From an uncultured Bacilli bacterium (GTDB lineage: Bacteria > Bacillota_I > Bacilli_A > RF39 > UBA660), in assembly GCA_944363635.1 (NCBI GenBank), contig CALVUP010000009.1, forward strand, positions 1-59,698: DNA of 59,698 nt, given 5' to 3'. Shown here one piece after another: positions 16,750 to 25,524 of this stretch. The position numbers and the translations under genes are program-made. The notes under the pieces are model-generated. The model was given only the letters and a program-made list of their open reading frames with translations, searched no databases and was not told the origin of the DNA. How positions within the stretch are numbered: position 1 is the stretch's first letter; every line of letters begins with the position of its first letter.

Positions 16750-16761
16750 TCCTCTTTTTTT
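16717..16761 (+). terminator. trxA terminator
   Basis: AAAGAGGAT (16717-16725) can pair with ATCCTCTTT (16749-16757), followed by T-rich sequence. A shorter AAGAG/CTCTT hairpin at 16742-16756 is an alternative. Confidence 0.55.
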
Positions 16762-16768
16762 ATGCAAT

Positions 16769-16791
16769 AAAAAAACAACCAAAGTTGTTTT
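16769..16791 (-). terminator. lexA terminator
   Basis: 8-bp stem AAAACAAC/GTTGTTTT with loop CAAA; the minus strand ends in a U run. Confidence 0.8.
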
Positions 16792-17410
16792 AAGCTTTAA
16801 AATGTCGATACAATCCAATTGCTTTTCCTAAAATTGTAACATTATTTAACAAAATAGGATCCATTGTATCATTTTCTGGTTGTAAGCGGATATGATCTTT
16901 TTCTTTATAGAATGTTTTTAAAGTTACTTCATTGTCATCCGTCATAGCTACAACAATATCTCCGTTGTTGGCGGTTTTCTTTCGTTCAACGATTACGATA
17001 TCTTGATCGAATATTCCTTTATTGATCATACTTTCTCCTTGTACTTTTAAAGTAAAAATATCTTTATTTTTAGGAATCATAGAAACAGGTAGATCAAAAA
17101 ATTCATCAGGGACTTCAATGGCTTCAATTGGATTTCCTGCTGTTATTTTACCAAGAAGGGGAACCGATACAACTTTTTCATTTTCTAAATACTCATTTGG
17201 TACTAAAAGTTCAATGGTACGATTTGTTTTTTCTAGTTTTTTAATATATCCTTTTTCTGCTAGTTTTTGAAGATGAAAATGAATGGTCGCAGGAGAGGAT
17301 AGGTTGACCTTTTTTCCTAGTTCTCGAACAGTAGGAGGGTATCCTTTTTCTGCAATGGCTTTTTTTAAGGCTTCCAATATATCATTTTGTCTTTTTGTTA
17401 ATTTTTCCAT
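16790..17410 (-). CDS. lexA: SOS repressor LexA
   Basis: 206 residues, normal size. An N-terminal winged helix (about 1-70, LTKRQNDILEALKKAI and GYPPTVRELG) and a C-terminal self-cleaving domain: cleavage site Ala91-Gly92 in ITAGNPI, nucleophile Ser127 in QGESM, and Lys165 in VTLKTF. RecA-stimulated self-cleavage derepresses DNA-repair genes. The start is the ATG after GGAAGTGATCGT; an upstream in-frame ATG adds 16 residues with no ribosome-binding site. It diverges from polA across about 115 bp. Confidence 0.96.
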   Translation of the reverse strand: MEKLTKRQNDILEALKKAIAEKGYPPTVRELGKKVNLSSPATIHFHLQKLAEKGYIKKLEKTNRTIELLVPNEYLENEKVVSVPLLGKITAGNPIEAIEVPDEFFDLPVSMIPKNKDIFTLKVQGESMINKGIFDQDIVIVERKKTANNGDIVVAMTDDNEVTLKTFYKEKDHIRLQPENDTMDPILLNNVTILGKAIGLYRHFKA

Positions 17411-17429
17411 ACGATCACTTCCTGATATC

Positions 17430-17458
17430 ATTTTAATATAAATCATATGCTTTGTCAA
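17430..17458 (-). promoter_or_regulatory. lexA promoter
   Basis: On the minus strand, TTGACA, a 17-bp spacer and TAAAAT. Directly upstream, AAC-AAAT-GTT (17458-17467) is a dyad resembling the core of a Gram-positive LexA box (GAAC N4 GTTC), lacking the outer G and C. Confidence 0.65.
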
Positions 17459-17501
17459 ACAAATGTTTTCTAAATAAGAACTTTTTTTCTGGATGAGATT
17501 C

Positions 17502-17510
17502 TGTTATAAT
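17502..17510 (+). promoter_or_regulatory. polA promoter, extended -10
   Basis: TGTTATAAT, 17 nt before the polA ATG. No clear -35 box. Confidence 0.6.
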
Positions 17511-17527
17511 AAATATAGGTGAAAGAT

Positions 17528-20158
17528 ATGAAGAAAGTGTTATTGATTGATGGAAACAATATATTATTTCGTAGCTATTATGCTACTAGTTATAGTGGCG
17601 TCATTATGAAAAATTCAAAGGGCTTTCCTACGAATGCCTTATATGGATTAATTAACATGCTCAATAAGATTATTCATGAAGAAAATCCAACACACATTAT
17701 GGTGGCTCTTGATAAGGGAAAAACGTTTCGCCATGATAAATATGAAAGTTATAAAGCAGGACGTAAAGCAATGCCAGAGGAGTTAAAGGCACAATTTCCA
17801 AAAGCAAAAGAAGTGATTCATGCGATGGGCATTGAATATTTTGAAATTGATAATTATGAAGCGGATGATATTATTGGAACATTTGCAAAAGAAGTTGATC
17901 GGGATCCAGATTTTATTGGTACGATTATTTCAAGTGATAAAGATTTGTTGCAACTTATTAGTGATGATGTTGATGTAAAACTTTTAAAAACCAATGGTTT
18001 TATTCGTATGGATCGGCATACTTTTATGGATACGTATAAAGTAGAACCAATTCATATGATTGATTTAAAAGCTTTAATGGGAGATGCTTCCGATCATATT
18101 CCAGGAGTAAAAGGAATTGGTAAAAAGACGGCAATTCAATTGTTAGAAAAGTATACGACGATTGATAATTTATATGCTCATATTGATGAAGTCCCTTTAA
18201 AAACCAAAGAAAAATTGATTCGTGATAAAGAGAGTTGTTATATGAGTTTGGATCTTGCTACCATTTATAGAGATGTAGATATAGATACTGATTTAGGAAA
18301 ATTAGCTTATAAAGGTTTTGATTATGAAAAGTATATTGCTTTATTAGAGGAATTTGAATTTAAATCTTTACTTAAAAAAATAGATCCAAGTAAAATCAAT
18401 GTTCATTCATCTACTTCAGAAGAAGAAAAGTCCAACAAGGAAGAAACATTTCAAATTGTAGAAAATTTAGATTCCATTCAAATGGATGCACCTTATGCAT
18501 TGTATTTAGAAGTTCTTGGTTATAATTATCATAAAGCGAAACCCTTAGGTGTTGGTATTTATAATGAAAAAGCACATTATTTTATTCCTTTTGATGTTTT
18601 GCTTACCAATAAAGAATTTTTTAATAATGACATTCCAAAAAGTACCTATGATTTAAAAAAGATTTTATATGTTTTTCATAAGTATGGTTTAAAAATTAAG
18701 AATTGTGATTTTGATACGATGGTTGCTTCTTATGTACTTAATTATAATTCGAGCAATGATTTATCTCTTTTATCTTCAGAATTAGGTTATTCAATCGATA
18801 AGTATGAACAAATCTATGGAAGTAAAATCACTCTAAAAGAACCATCTAGAGAAATTCAAGCCGAACAATGTGTTAAGAAAGCTAAGTTTATATTTGAAAC
18901 CAAAGCTTTCCTTTTAAGGCGTTTAAATGAAGAGGAATGTGATTATTTATTTTATGATATTGAAATGCCTTTGATTTATGTTTTGTATGATATGGAAAAA
19001 GAAGGCATCCAAGTGGATCAAGTCTATTTGGAACAGATGGGTAAAGAAATTGAGAATCAGATGGAAATATTAACACAAAAGATTTATGAAGATGCACAAG
19101 AAGAATTCAATATTATGTCTCCAAAACAATTAGGTGATATTTTATTTAATAAGTTACAAATCAAATATCCAAAGCGTATCAAAGAGGGACAAAGGTATTT
19201 AACCAATAAAGAAATATTGGATAAAGTAAAATATGCTCATCCAATTGTAGAAAAAATATTAGAATATCGAACGTTATCCAAACTTCATGCGAATTATATC
19301 GTTGGCCTTATTCACGAAATTGAAAATGGAAGAATTCATACAATTTTTAATCAAACTTTAACACGAACAGGAAGATTATCTAGTGAATCTCCAAATCTAC
19401 AAAATATACCGATTCGTGAAGAGTATGGAAAATTGATTCGTAAAGCGTTTGTAGCAGATCAAGATAGTGTTCTTCTTTCGAGTGATTATTCACAAATTGA
19501 ACTTCGTATGTTCGCACATATGTCAAATGCTGACAATTTAAAACAGGCTTTTATTGACGAAAAAGATATACATACTAAGACAGCTGCGGATATTTATGAG
19601 GTTTCTGAAAATCAAGTGACGCCATCGATGCGAAGAACAGCAAAAGCCGTAAATTTTGGCATTCTTTATGGAATTAGTAGTTTTGGTCTTTCCGAAGATT
19701 TACACATTGATTTTAAAACGGCTAAGGCTTTTATTGATAATTATTTAAAAACATATCCAGGTATTAAAGAATATATGGATCGTTTGAAAAAATTTGCTTA
19801 TGATCATGGCTATGTAAAAACCATTATGAATCGAAAGAGAAATATAGAGGAATTAAAATCAAGTAATTATATGGTTCGTTCTATGGGGGAGCGAATGGCT
19901 TTAAACACACCGGTACAAGGAAGTAGTGCTGATATATTAAAGAAAGCGATGATTGAAATATTTAGAGAATTTGAACATAGACATTTAAAAAGTAAAATGT
20001 TATTGCAAGTGCATGATGAATTAATTTTTAATGTTTTAGAGGATGAATTAGAAGAAGTAACAAAAATTGTTCGCGATATTATGCAAAATACATATAAATT
20101 AACGGTTCCTTTAAAAGTAGAAATCCAGACGGGGAAGAATTGGTATGATGCAAAGTAG
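17528..20158 (+). CDS. polA: DNA polymerase I
   Basis: 876 residues. A 5'-3' exonuclease/flap domain (about 1-290: DGNNILFRSYYA, NYEADDIIGTFA, MGDASDHIPGVKGIGKKTA), a central 3'-5' exonuclease fold, and a polymerase domain with motif A DYSQIELRMFAHMS, motif B RRTAKAVNFGILYG and motif C VHDELIF. The proofreading site looks dead: the usual DxE reads YLEVL and the last catalytic Asp region is EQCVKKAKFIFE. Inactive proofreading is common in Bacillus-type Pol I. The start is the ATG after AGGTGAAAGAT; an in-frame GTG at 17519 overlaps that site. Its TAG stop forms part of the mutM ribosome-binding site. Confidence 0.97.
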   Translation: MKKVLLIDGNNILFRSYYATSYSGVIMKNSKGFPTNALYGLINMLNKIIHEENPTHIMVALDKGKTFRHDKYESYKAGRKAMPEELKAQFPKAKEVIHAMGIEYFEIDNYEADDIIGTFAKEVDRDPDFIGTIISSDKDLLQLISDDVDVKLLKTNGFIRMDRHTFMDTYKVEPIHMIDLKALMGDASDHIPGVKGIGKKTAIQLLEKYTTIDNLYAHIDEVPLKTKEKLIRDKESCYMSLDLATIYRDVDIDTDLGKLAYKGFDYEKYIALLEEFEFKSLLKKIDPSKINVHSSTSEEEKSNKEETFQIVENLDSIQMDAPYALYLEVLGYNYHKAKPLGVGIYNEKAHYFIPFDVLLTNKEFFNNDIPKSTYDLKKILYVFHKYGLKIKNCDFDTMVASYVLNYNSSNDLSLLSSELGYSIDKYEQIYGSKITLKEPSREIQAEQCVKKAKFIFETKAFLLRRLNEEECDYLFYDIEMPLIYVLYDMEKEGIQVDQVYLEQMGKEIENQMEILTQKIYEDAQEEFNIMSPKQLGDILFNKLQIKYPKRIKEGQRYLTNKEILDKVKYAHPIVEKILEYRTLSKLHANYIVGLIHEIENGRIHTIFNQTLTRTGRLSSESPNLQNIPIREEYGKLIRKAFVADQDSVLLSSDYSQIELRMFAHMSNADNLKQAFIDEKDIHTKTAADIYEVSENQVTPSMRRTAKAVNFGILYGISSFGLSEDLHIDFKTAKAFIDNYLKTYPGIKEYMDRLKKFAYDHGYVKTIMNRKRNIEELKSSNYMVRSMGERMALNTPVQGSSADILKKAMIEIFREFEHRHLKSKMLLQVHDELIFNVLEDELEEVTKIVRDIMQNTYKLTVPLKVEIQTGKNWYDAK

Positions 20159-20166
20159 GTGATGAT

Positions 20167-20982
20167 ATGCCAGAAAAACCAGAAGTTATAACTGTAGTAA
20201 ATGTTTTAAAGAAAAAATTAATAGGAAAAAAAAAAAAAAAGGCTTTAGTTTTTTGGGACAATATCATTTCTTACCCAAGTGTAGAAGAATTTAAAGAAAA
20301 TATTAAAAATCAAACCATTCATGCAATCACAAGTCGTGGGAAATGGATTGTCTTTACACTGGATAAAGATTATCTACTTGTGCATCTTCGAATGGAAGGA
20401 AGATTTTTCTTTCGCCACCAAGAACCAAGAAATAAGCATGAACATGTGATTTTTACTTTAGAAGATGAAGAAGAGTTGCGATATCATGATACTAGAAAAT
20501 TTGGAAAAATGTCATTAATTCCAAAGACGAAACTGGAGAACATGGATCCTATTAAATCTTTAGGGTATGAATATGATGATGAACGATTAACAGCTTCTTA
20601 TTTAAAAGAAAAGTTTAAGAATAAAAAAATTCCAATTAAAACAGCGCTACTTGATCAAAGCATTATTGCTGGAATTGGTAATATTTATGATGATGAGATC
20701 TTGTTTTTATCCCATATTCATCCTTTAACACAAGCTTGTCGTTTATCCAACAAGAAGCTAGAAGCGATTATTGATCATACAAGAGCAGTACTTGGTAAAG
20801 CAATTGGACTTGGTGGTACAACCATTAAGTCTTATGAATCGGCAGAAGGGGTCCATGGAAGATTTCAAAACGAGTTACTTGTTCATACTAAAACAGAATG
20901 TCCTGTTTGTGGAGGAGTTATCAAAAAAATAAAAGTAGGTGGCAGAGGCACATATTATTGTCCAAACTGTCAAAAGAGGTGA
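20167..20982 (+). CDS. mutM: Formamidopyrimidine-DNA glycosylase
   Basis: 271 residues. Excises 8-oxoguanine and FaPy lesions and nicks the AP site. Starts MPEKPEV (catalytic Pro2 and Glu3; the family usually has MPELPEV). The mid-region IAGIGNIYDDEILF and the C-terminal zinc finger CPVCGG...YYCPNC are present. Residues 20-24 (KKKKK) are encoded by an uninterrupted run of 15 A (20226-20240), a strong slippage site inside a repair gene. Translation starts at TAGGTGATGATATG fused to the polA stop. Confidence 0.96.
   Translation: MPEKPEVITVVNVLKKKLIGKKKKKALVFWDNIISYPSVEEFKENIKNQTIHAITSRGKWIVFTLDKDYLLVHLRMEGRFFFRHQEPRNKHEHVIFTLEDEEELRYHDTRKFGKMSLIPKTKLENMDPIKSLGYEYDDERLTASYLKEKFKNKKIPIKTALLDQSIIAGIGNIYDDEILFLSHIHPLTQACRLSNKKLEAIIDHTRAVLGKAIGLGGTTIKSYESAEGVHGRFQNELLVHTKTECPVCGGVIKKIKVGGRGTYYCPNCQKR
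20226..20240 (+). repeat. A15 homopolymer within mutM
   Basis: Fifteen consecutive A within codons 20-25. Gain or loss of one A would truncate MutM shortly after the N-terminus. Confidence 0.9.
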
Positions 20983-20985
20983 GTT

Positions 20986-21891
20986 ATGTTTCTATTAAAC
21001 AAAGAAGATCGAAAAATAAAGAAAATCATAAACACAAATAATAAAAGGGAAGGAAATAATAAAGCAAAGATTAAGCTGGATAAGGAAGACCTTCTTCAAT
21101 TAAAAAGTCTAGTGAAAAAATATTTGATAGCAGAGGCAACAGATGTATCTGCTTTAGCACGATTAAATAAACAGCAGCGAGAAAGATTCGATGCAGTTGT
21201 AGAAGAGTATTATATAAAGAATGGTTTATCACTTGATTCTTATGCTTTACAAACGTTATGTGTTGTTTTACGTTTCAATTTATTACAGCCCAAAGATAAT
21301 AATGGTTACGTCGTAAAGTCTCGTGATTGCCATGATATGCATGATGTCTTAGCATCTTTAAATGCCAATGCAAGTTCCATTTATTTGAGTGAAGAGTTAG
21401 GAGAAGAACTTGCTTTATTAAATGAGGAAGGGCGTTATGCTATTTTTGTTCACCGGCCTGGAGAGTTTATGCTTGTAGATGGTTTTATGGATCAAGTGTT
21501 TATGGAGGGCGTGATTAGTAATGGTGATGGTCTTATGGCAGGTGCTAATTTTTCAAGTCGAGGAAATTTAGAGAAAACATTTACAGAAGAAAGTACTGTT
21601 CCAAGACTTATTCAATCTATTAAAGATGCTTGTGCAAATCCTTATAAAGCGATGAAATCTTATAATCTTGGTGTTTTTATTGCAAAAATTCCTTTTTCGG
21701 TTTTAGAAAATGGAGATCCTATTTTTTATGAAAAAGAGGGAAGAATGTATTTGCATCCAGAATATATAGACGGGTTTGTTCATTTTGATGGAGATGCAAT
21801 TGTTTCTTATACCAAAAATAAATATATTGTACCAGATATAGAACCAACGATTAGTGATACGTTTTCTATTCACTATCGTGGCAAATCGTGA
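20986..21891 (+). CDS. Unrecognised cytoplasmic protein, 301 residues
   Basis: Not recognised. It starts 3 nt after mutM, preceded by GAGGTGAGTT, so it is the third gene of polA-mutM. A basic N-terminus (about 1-35) is followed by a soluble alpha/beta protein without signal peptide or membrane segments. The second half contains YAIFVHRPGEFMLVDGFMDQVFMEG, an Asn/Gly-rich loop (SNGDGLMAGANFSSRGN) and a C-terminal PDIEPTISDTFSIHYRGKS. No catalytic motif is evident. Ends in TGA. Confidence 0.6.
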   Translation: MFLLNKEDRKIKKIINTNNKREGNNKAKIKLDKEDLLQLKSLVKKYLIAEATDVSALARLNKQQRERFDAVVEEYYIKNGLSLDSYALQTLCVVLRFNLLQPKDNNGYVVKSRDCHDMHDVLASLNANASSIYLSEELGEELALLNEEGRYAIFVHRPGEFMLVDGFMDQVFMEGVISNGDGLMAGANFSSRGNLEKTFTEESTVPRLIQSIKDACANPYKAMKSYNLGVFIAKIPFSVLENGDPIFYEKEGRMYLHPEYIDGFVHFDGDAIVSYTKNKYIVPDIEPTISDTFSIHYRGKS

Positions 21892-21951
21892 TAAAAAGAA
21901 TTTACAATTAAAAAGAAATATGTTTTAATAAGGATAGTAAGGAGAAATGTT

Positions 21952-22638
21952 ATGGAGTTTTTAAGAAAAAAATTTAATGAAGTCATTCGAAATTCATTAA
22001 TTACATCAATTGTTTTAGTTTTGGTTGGATTTTTATTAATTATTAAACCAGAAGAGGTTTTATCTTTAATTTCAATTATTATAGGAATAGGTATTGTTAT
22101 TTTAGGTATTTTTGGCGTAATGAATTATATTCGTGATTTACAAGATGGACAATCTATGAGTTTGGATATTGTATATGGAGTTATATGTTTAATTGTTGGA
22201 TCTATATTAATTCTAAATACGAAAATTGTTGGATCTATTTTACCAATTGTACTTGGTATTTGGATGGTGATTAATAGTATTATTAAAGCTCAATATACCT
22301 TGATGCTGAAGGATGATAACAATAGTAGATGGAAAGTTACACTTATTTTTTCTATACTTACTTTGATCTGTGGTATTTTATTTATCTTTAATCCATTTAA
22401 AGGGGCTGCTTTAATTACACAAATTATTGGTAGCATTGTTGTTGTTTATTCGATTATGGATATTGCAAATGTAATTCTTTTAAAGAAAAATATTAAAGCA
22501 TTTAAAAAGGAAGTAAAAAAGAATGTTCAAAAAGTACAAGATGTTATGGAAGATGTAACAGAAGCTACTTATGAAGATATTCCTAAAGAAAAAAAAGATG
22601 CAAAGAAGAGAACAAAAAAGAAAACGAAGAAAGATTAG
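21952..22638 (+). CDS. DUF308 (HdeD-like) membrane protein
   Basis: 228 residues. Six membrane helices in three pairs (about 16-34, 38-57, 72-91, 94-112, 125-143, 148-172) with repeated GxLLI/GIxxI patterns fit the DUF308/HdeD family. The C-terminal tail is highly charged (about 180-228, rich in K, E and D) and cytoplasmic. HdeD has been linked to acid resistance in E. coli; no specific role can be claimed here. A strong ribosome-binding site AAGGAGAAATGTT precedes the ATG. Confidence 0.75.
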   Translation: MEFLRKKFNEVIRNSLITSIVLVLVGFLLIIKPEEVLSLISIIIGIGIVILGIFGVMNYIRDLQDGQSMSLDIVYGVICLIVGSILILNTKIVGSILPIVLGIWMVINSIIKAQYTLMLKDDNNSRWKVTLIFSILTLICGILFIFNPFKGAALITQIIGSIVVVYSIMDIANVILLKKNIKAFKKEVKKNVQKVQDVMEDVTEATYEDIPKEKKDAKKRTKKKTKKD

Positions 22639-22650
22639 TTTTCTTTTTTT
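22614..22650 (+). terminator. Terminator overlapping the DUF308 gene end
   Basis: Perfect 12-bp stem (22614-22625 with 22638-22649), 12-nt loop and T-run. The left arm encodes the lysine-rich C-terminus. Confidence 0.8.
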
Positions 22651-22675
22651 ATGCATAGCTATAGATTTTGTTTTA

Positions 22676-22684
22676 TGTTATAAT
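22676..22684 (+). promoter_or_regulatory. Extended -10 promoter of the U32 gene
   Basis: TGTTATAAT with no recognisable -35 box; the ATG is 27 nt downstream. Confidence 0.6.
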
Positions 22685-22710
22685 TTGATTACGTTGAAAT
22701 AGGTGGTTAT

Positions 22711-24942
22711 ATGAAAAAAATCGAATTATTAGCTCCTGTTGGAAATATGGAAATGTTATACCAAGCCGTTCATCATGGTGCGGATGCTGTTTATTTAGGT
22801 GGTAAAGATTTTGGAGCCAGGAAATATAGTGAAAATTTTACGAATGAAGAATTAAGAGAAGTCGTGCGTTATGCGCATCTTTATGATGTAAAAGTTTATA
22901 TTACAGTTAATACCATTGTCTATGAAAAAGAAGTAGAAAGTTTTTTAGAGTATGTGAGCAATCTTTATGCGATTCATGTCGATGCTTTGATTATGCAAGA
23001 TCTTGGTATGATTGCTTTGGTAAGAGAAATGTTCCCTGATTTTTGTATTCATGCTTCTACGCAAATGCATAATCACAATCAAGAGGGAGCTCGTTTTTTA
23101 GAGAAACTTGGAGTAAGTCGTGTGGTATTGGCTCGAGAATTAAGTCTACAAGAAATTGGTGCTATTGCAACGCCTTTAGAAAAAGAGGTTTTTATTCATG
23201 GAGCTTTGTGTGTCAGTTATTCAGGGAATTGTCTTTTTTCTTCTTTAATTGGAGGAAGAAGTGGAAACCGAGGTATGTGTGCGGGTAGTTGTAGATTACC
23301 CTACCATCTTTTGGAAGAAGAAAAACGTCTAAAGACAGAAGGAGAGTATTTATTAAGTACTAAAGAATTTTCTTCTATTGCTTATTTAAAAGAAATTCTA
23401 GCAAGTGGGATTGATAGTTTAAAAATAGAAGGTCGTATGAAATCGGCTGAATATGTAGGACTGGTTACTTCAATTTATCGTAAGTTAATCGATAAATATT
23501 ATAATCATGAAGAACTTTCTTTTTCTGAAGAAGAAGTACATGATTTAAAGAAAATATTTAATCGTGGTTTTACGAAGGGCTTTTTAAATGGTGCGGATAA
23601 TAAGGATTTAATGAATATTAAAACACCAAATCATCTTGGTGTTGTACTGGGACAAGTTGTAGAATTTGATAAAAGGAAAATCAAAATCAAACTAAAGGAA
23701 CCCTTATATCAAAAAGATGGTATTCGTTTTGTTGATCAGGGGCAAGGGTTCCTTGTGAATTATTTGTATGATGAAAAAAATCGTTTGATTGATCATGCGA
23801 ATGATTTTGTTTATTTGGATAATACGATTGGAATTGATAGCTATACACAGGTTTTAAAAACTTTTGATTCTAGGTTGAAAGAAAGATTAGATCATTATGA
23901 GAAAAAAAGAATTCCAATTGCTTTTAAGGTCGTAGCGAAAGCTCAGGAAGGTTTTCAAATTTCAATTACGGATTTTCATCATACATTTACCAGTACGATT
24001 TTTTCTATAGATAAAGCACAAAAGAAAGCAACCACCAAAGAAGAAGTACAAGAAAAATTATTAAAGATACAAGATACCCCTTTTTATTGTAAGAAAATAG
24101 ATTTTGATATGGATAAAGATCTTTTTATTCCAATGTCTTTAATCAATCGTATACGTAGGTCATTAGTAGAACAATTATTACAAAGTCGTTACCAAGATTT
24201 TAGAGAAGTAAAAAAACAGCCATTATCCATGAAAAGTAGTCATAAACCACTTACCCATGAAATATCTATAATAGTAAGAAATGAAGAACAATTAAAGGTT
24301 TGTCTTCAAGAAGCGTGCGACCATATTTATGTAGATGATTATGCTTTATATTTAAAATACAAATCGATGAGTCGTGTGTATTATTATTTGGATCGCGTGA
24401 ATCCAAAATATGTACCTTATGAGAAGGATCATTTATTAGTAAGTGATCTTGGTGCTTTGCAAAAATACAGTGGTTTTATAATGACCAGTTGTTATTTGAA
24501 TGTAGTTAATAGTTATACTTTAAATGCATTGTTGCAATATGCCTATAAAGTAACTTTATCCGTAGAAAACGATGTAGAAAGTTTAAAAGCAATGCTTACA
24601 GCTTATCAAAACCGTTATGGATATTTTGCTAATGTGGATGTAATTGTTTATGGAAAAGTGGATTTAATGATCATGAAATATTGCCCTTTAAATTTACTAG
24701 TCAACAAAGAAAAAACTTGTTGTGTTTGTAAAAATCATAAAAAATATTATTTAGAAGATCGTAAAAATGAAAAATATCGAATTTTACAAAAAAGAGAGAT
24801 AACACATATTGTACATAGTAAAAATATAGATTTGCTCGATAAAATACAGTGGTTTAAGAAACAAAACATAACCAATTATACCATTCTTTTGTTGGATGAG
24901 ACAGAAGAGGAAATTAAAAATATTTTAAAAAAGGTCATTTAG
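22711..24942 (+). CDS. U32-family protein (long form, RNA hydroxylation type)
   Basis: 743 residues. The N-terminal half is a U32 barrel: AVHHGADAVYLGGKDFGARKY, HASTQMHNHN, and the family signature EVFIHGALCVSYSGNCLFS near 159-177, followed by GGRSGNRGMCAGSCRLPY with its cysteines. Members are annotated as collagenase-like peptidases, but E. coli RlhA and TrhP hydroxylate 23S rRNA or tRNA wobble uridine, using an Fe-S cluster held by such cysteines. Length and the C-terminal domain (CPLNLLVN, CCVC) resemble the RlhA-like long form. RNA modification is therefore more likely than proteolysis. Confidence 0.88.
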   Translation: MKKIELLAPVGNMEMLYQAVHHGADAVYLGGKDFGARKYSENFTNEELREVVRYAHLYDVKVYITVNTIVYEKEVESFLEYVSNLYAIHVDALIMQDLGMIALVREMFPDFCIHASTQMHNHNQEGARFLEKLGVSRVVLARELSLQEIGAIATPLEKEVFIHGALCVSYSGNCLFSSLIGGRSGNRGMCAGSCRLPYHLLEEEKRLKTEGEYLLSTKEFSSIAYLKEILASGIDSLKIEGRMKSAEYVGLVTSIYRKLIDKYYNHEELSFSEEEVHDLKKIFNRGFTKGFLNGADNKDLMNIKTPNHLGVVLGQVVEFDKRKIKIKLKEPLYQKDGIRFVDQGQGFLVNYLYDEKNRLIDHANDFVYLDNTIGIDSYTQVLKTFDSRLKERLDHYEKKRIPIAFKVVAKAQEGFQISITDFHHTFTSTIFSIDKAQKKATTKEEVQEKLLKIQDTPFYCKKIDFDMDKDLFIPMSLINRIRRSLVEQLLQSRYQDFREVKKQPLSMKSSHKPLTHEISIIVRNEEQLKVCLQEACDHIYVDDYALYLKYKSMSRVYYYLDRVNPKYVPYEKDHLLVSDLGALQKYSGFIMTSCYLNVVNSYTLNALLQYAYKVTLSVENDVESLKAMLTAYQNRYGYFANVDVIVYGKVDLMIMKYCPLNLLVNKEKTCCVCKNHKKYYLEDRKNEKYRILQKREITHIVHSKNIDLLDKIQWFKKQNITNYTILLLDETEEEIKNILKKVI

Positions 24943-24965
24943 CTATTTAATAAAAAAAATAAATG

Positions 24966-24974
24966 TGTTAAAAT
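24966..24974 (+). promoter_or_regulatory. Extended -10 promoter
   Basis: TGTTAAAAT before the anchored thioredoxin-fold gene. Confidence 0.5.
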
Positions 24975-24993
24975 AAGATTATAGGGTGATGAT

Positions 24994-25500
24994 ATGAAGA
25001 AAGCAAAAAGAAGTACATTTAAAAATTGGTTAGAAGTGTTGCTATTAGTAGTTCTTGTTGTTGTGATTACGATCTATTTATGTAGTTGGTATAAAAATTA
25101 TAAACAAGAAAGTGTGAATGAGTTTGTTCTTGGTGATTTAATAAAACAGATCAAATATGAGGAGTTGGATCCTTATTTACAGGAAAATAACGATGTATAT
25201 GTATATATTTGTGTTATTGACGATACGGATTGTCGCGAATTCGAAACGGATATTAAGGATACAATTGAAAGTCATGATTTAAAAGATTATATTGTTTATT
25301 TGAATTTAACTGAAGAGGAAAATCGAGAAGAAATTATTGATGATATCAACGCAAAATATGGTAGCGAAGAAAAAATAGATGATTACCCAGCCTTTGTTCG
25401 AATTAAGGATTCCAAAATTGTAAGTATGGTGGAAAAGGTAAACAAAAAATTAACAAAAAGTAATTTTGAAAGATATATGGATTTAAATGAGATGAATTAA
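24994..25500 (+). CDS. Membrane-anchored thioredoxin-fold protein
   Basis: 168 residues: a basic start, one membrane helix (about 13-31) and an external domain. YVYICVIDDTDCREFE (Cys71 and Cys77 by count) resembles a thioredoxin active-site region in which CxxC has widened to two cysteines five residues apart. DDYPAFVRI supplies the cis-proline strand. Probably a thiol-disulfide or structural thioredoxin-like protein of the outer membrane face. It uses GGGTGATGATATG as ribosome-binding site and lies directly upstream of trmL. Confidence 0.6.
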   Translation: MKKAKRSTFKNWLEVLLLVVLVVVITIYLCSWYKNYKQESVNEFVLGDLIKQIKYEELDPYLQENNDVYVYICVIDDTDCREFETDIKDTIESHDLKDYIVYLNLTEEENREEIIDDINAKYGSEEKIDDYPAFVRIKDSKIVSMVEKVNKKLTKSNFERYMDLNEMN

Positions 25501-25524
25501 TCTCATTTTCACATGGAGGGAAGT

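Noticed and set aside
17528..20158. Proofreading-proficient DNA polymerase I
   Set aside because: The exonuclease acidic residues are replaced, as in many Bacillota Pol I proteins.
22711..24942. Secreted collagenase
   Set aside because: No signal peptide; family members with this architecture modify RNA.
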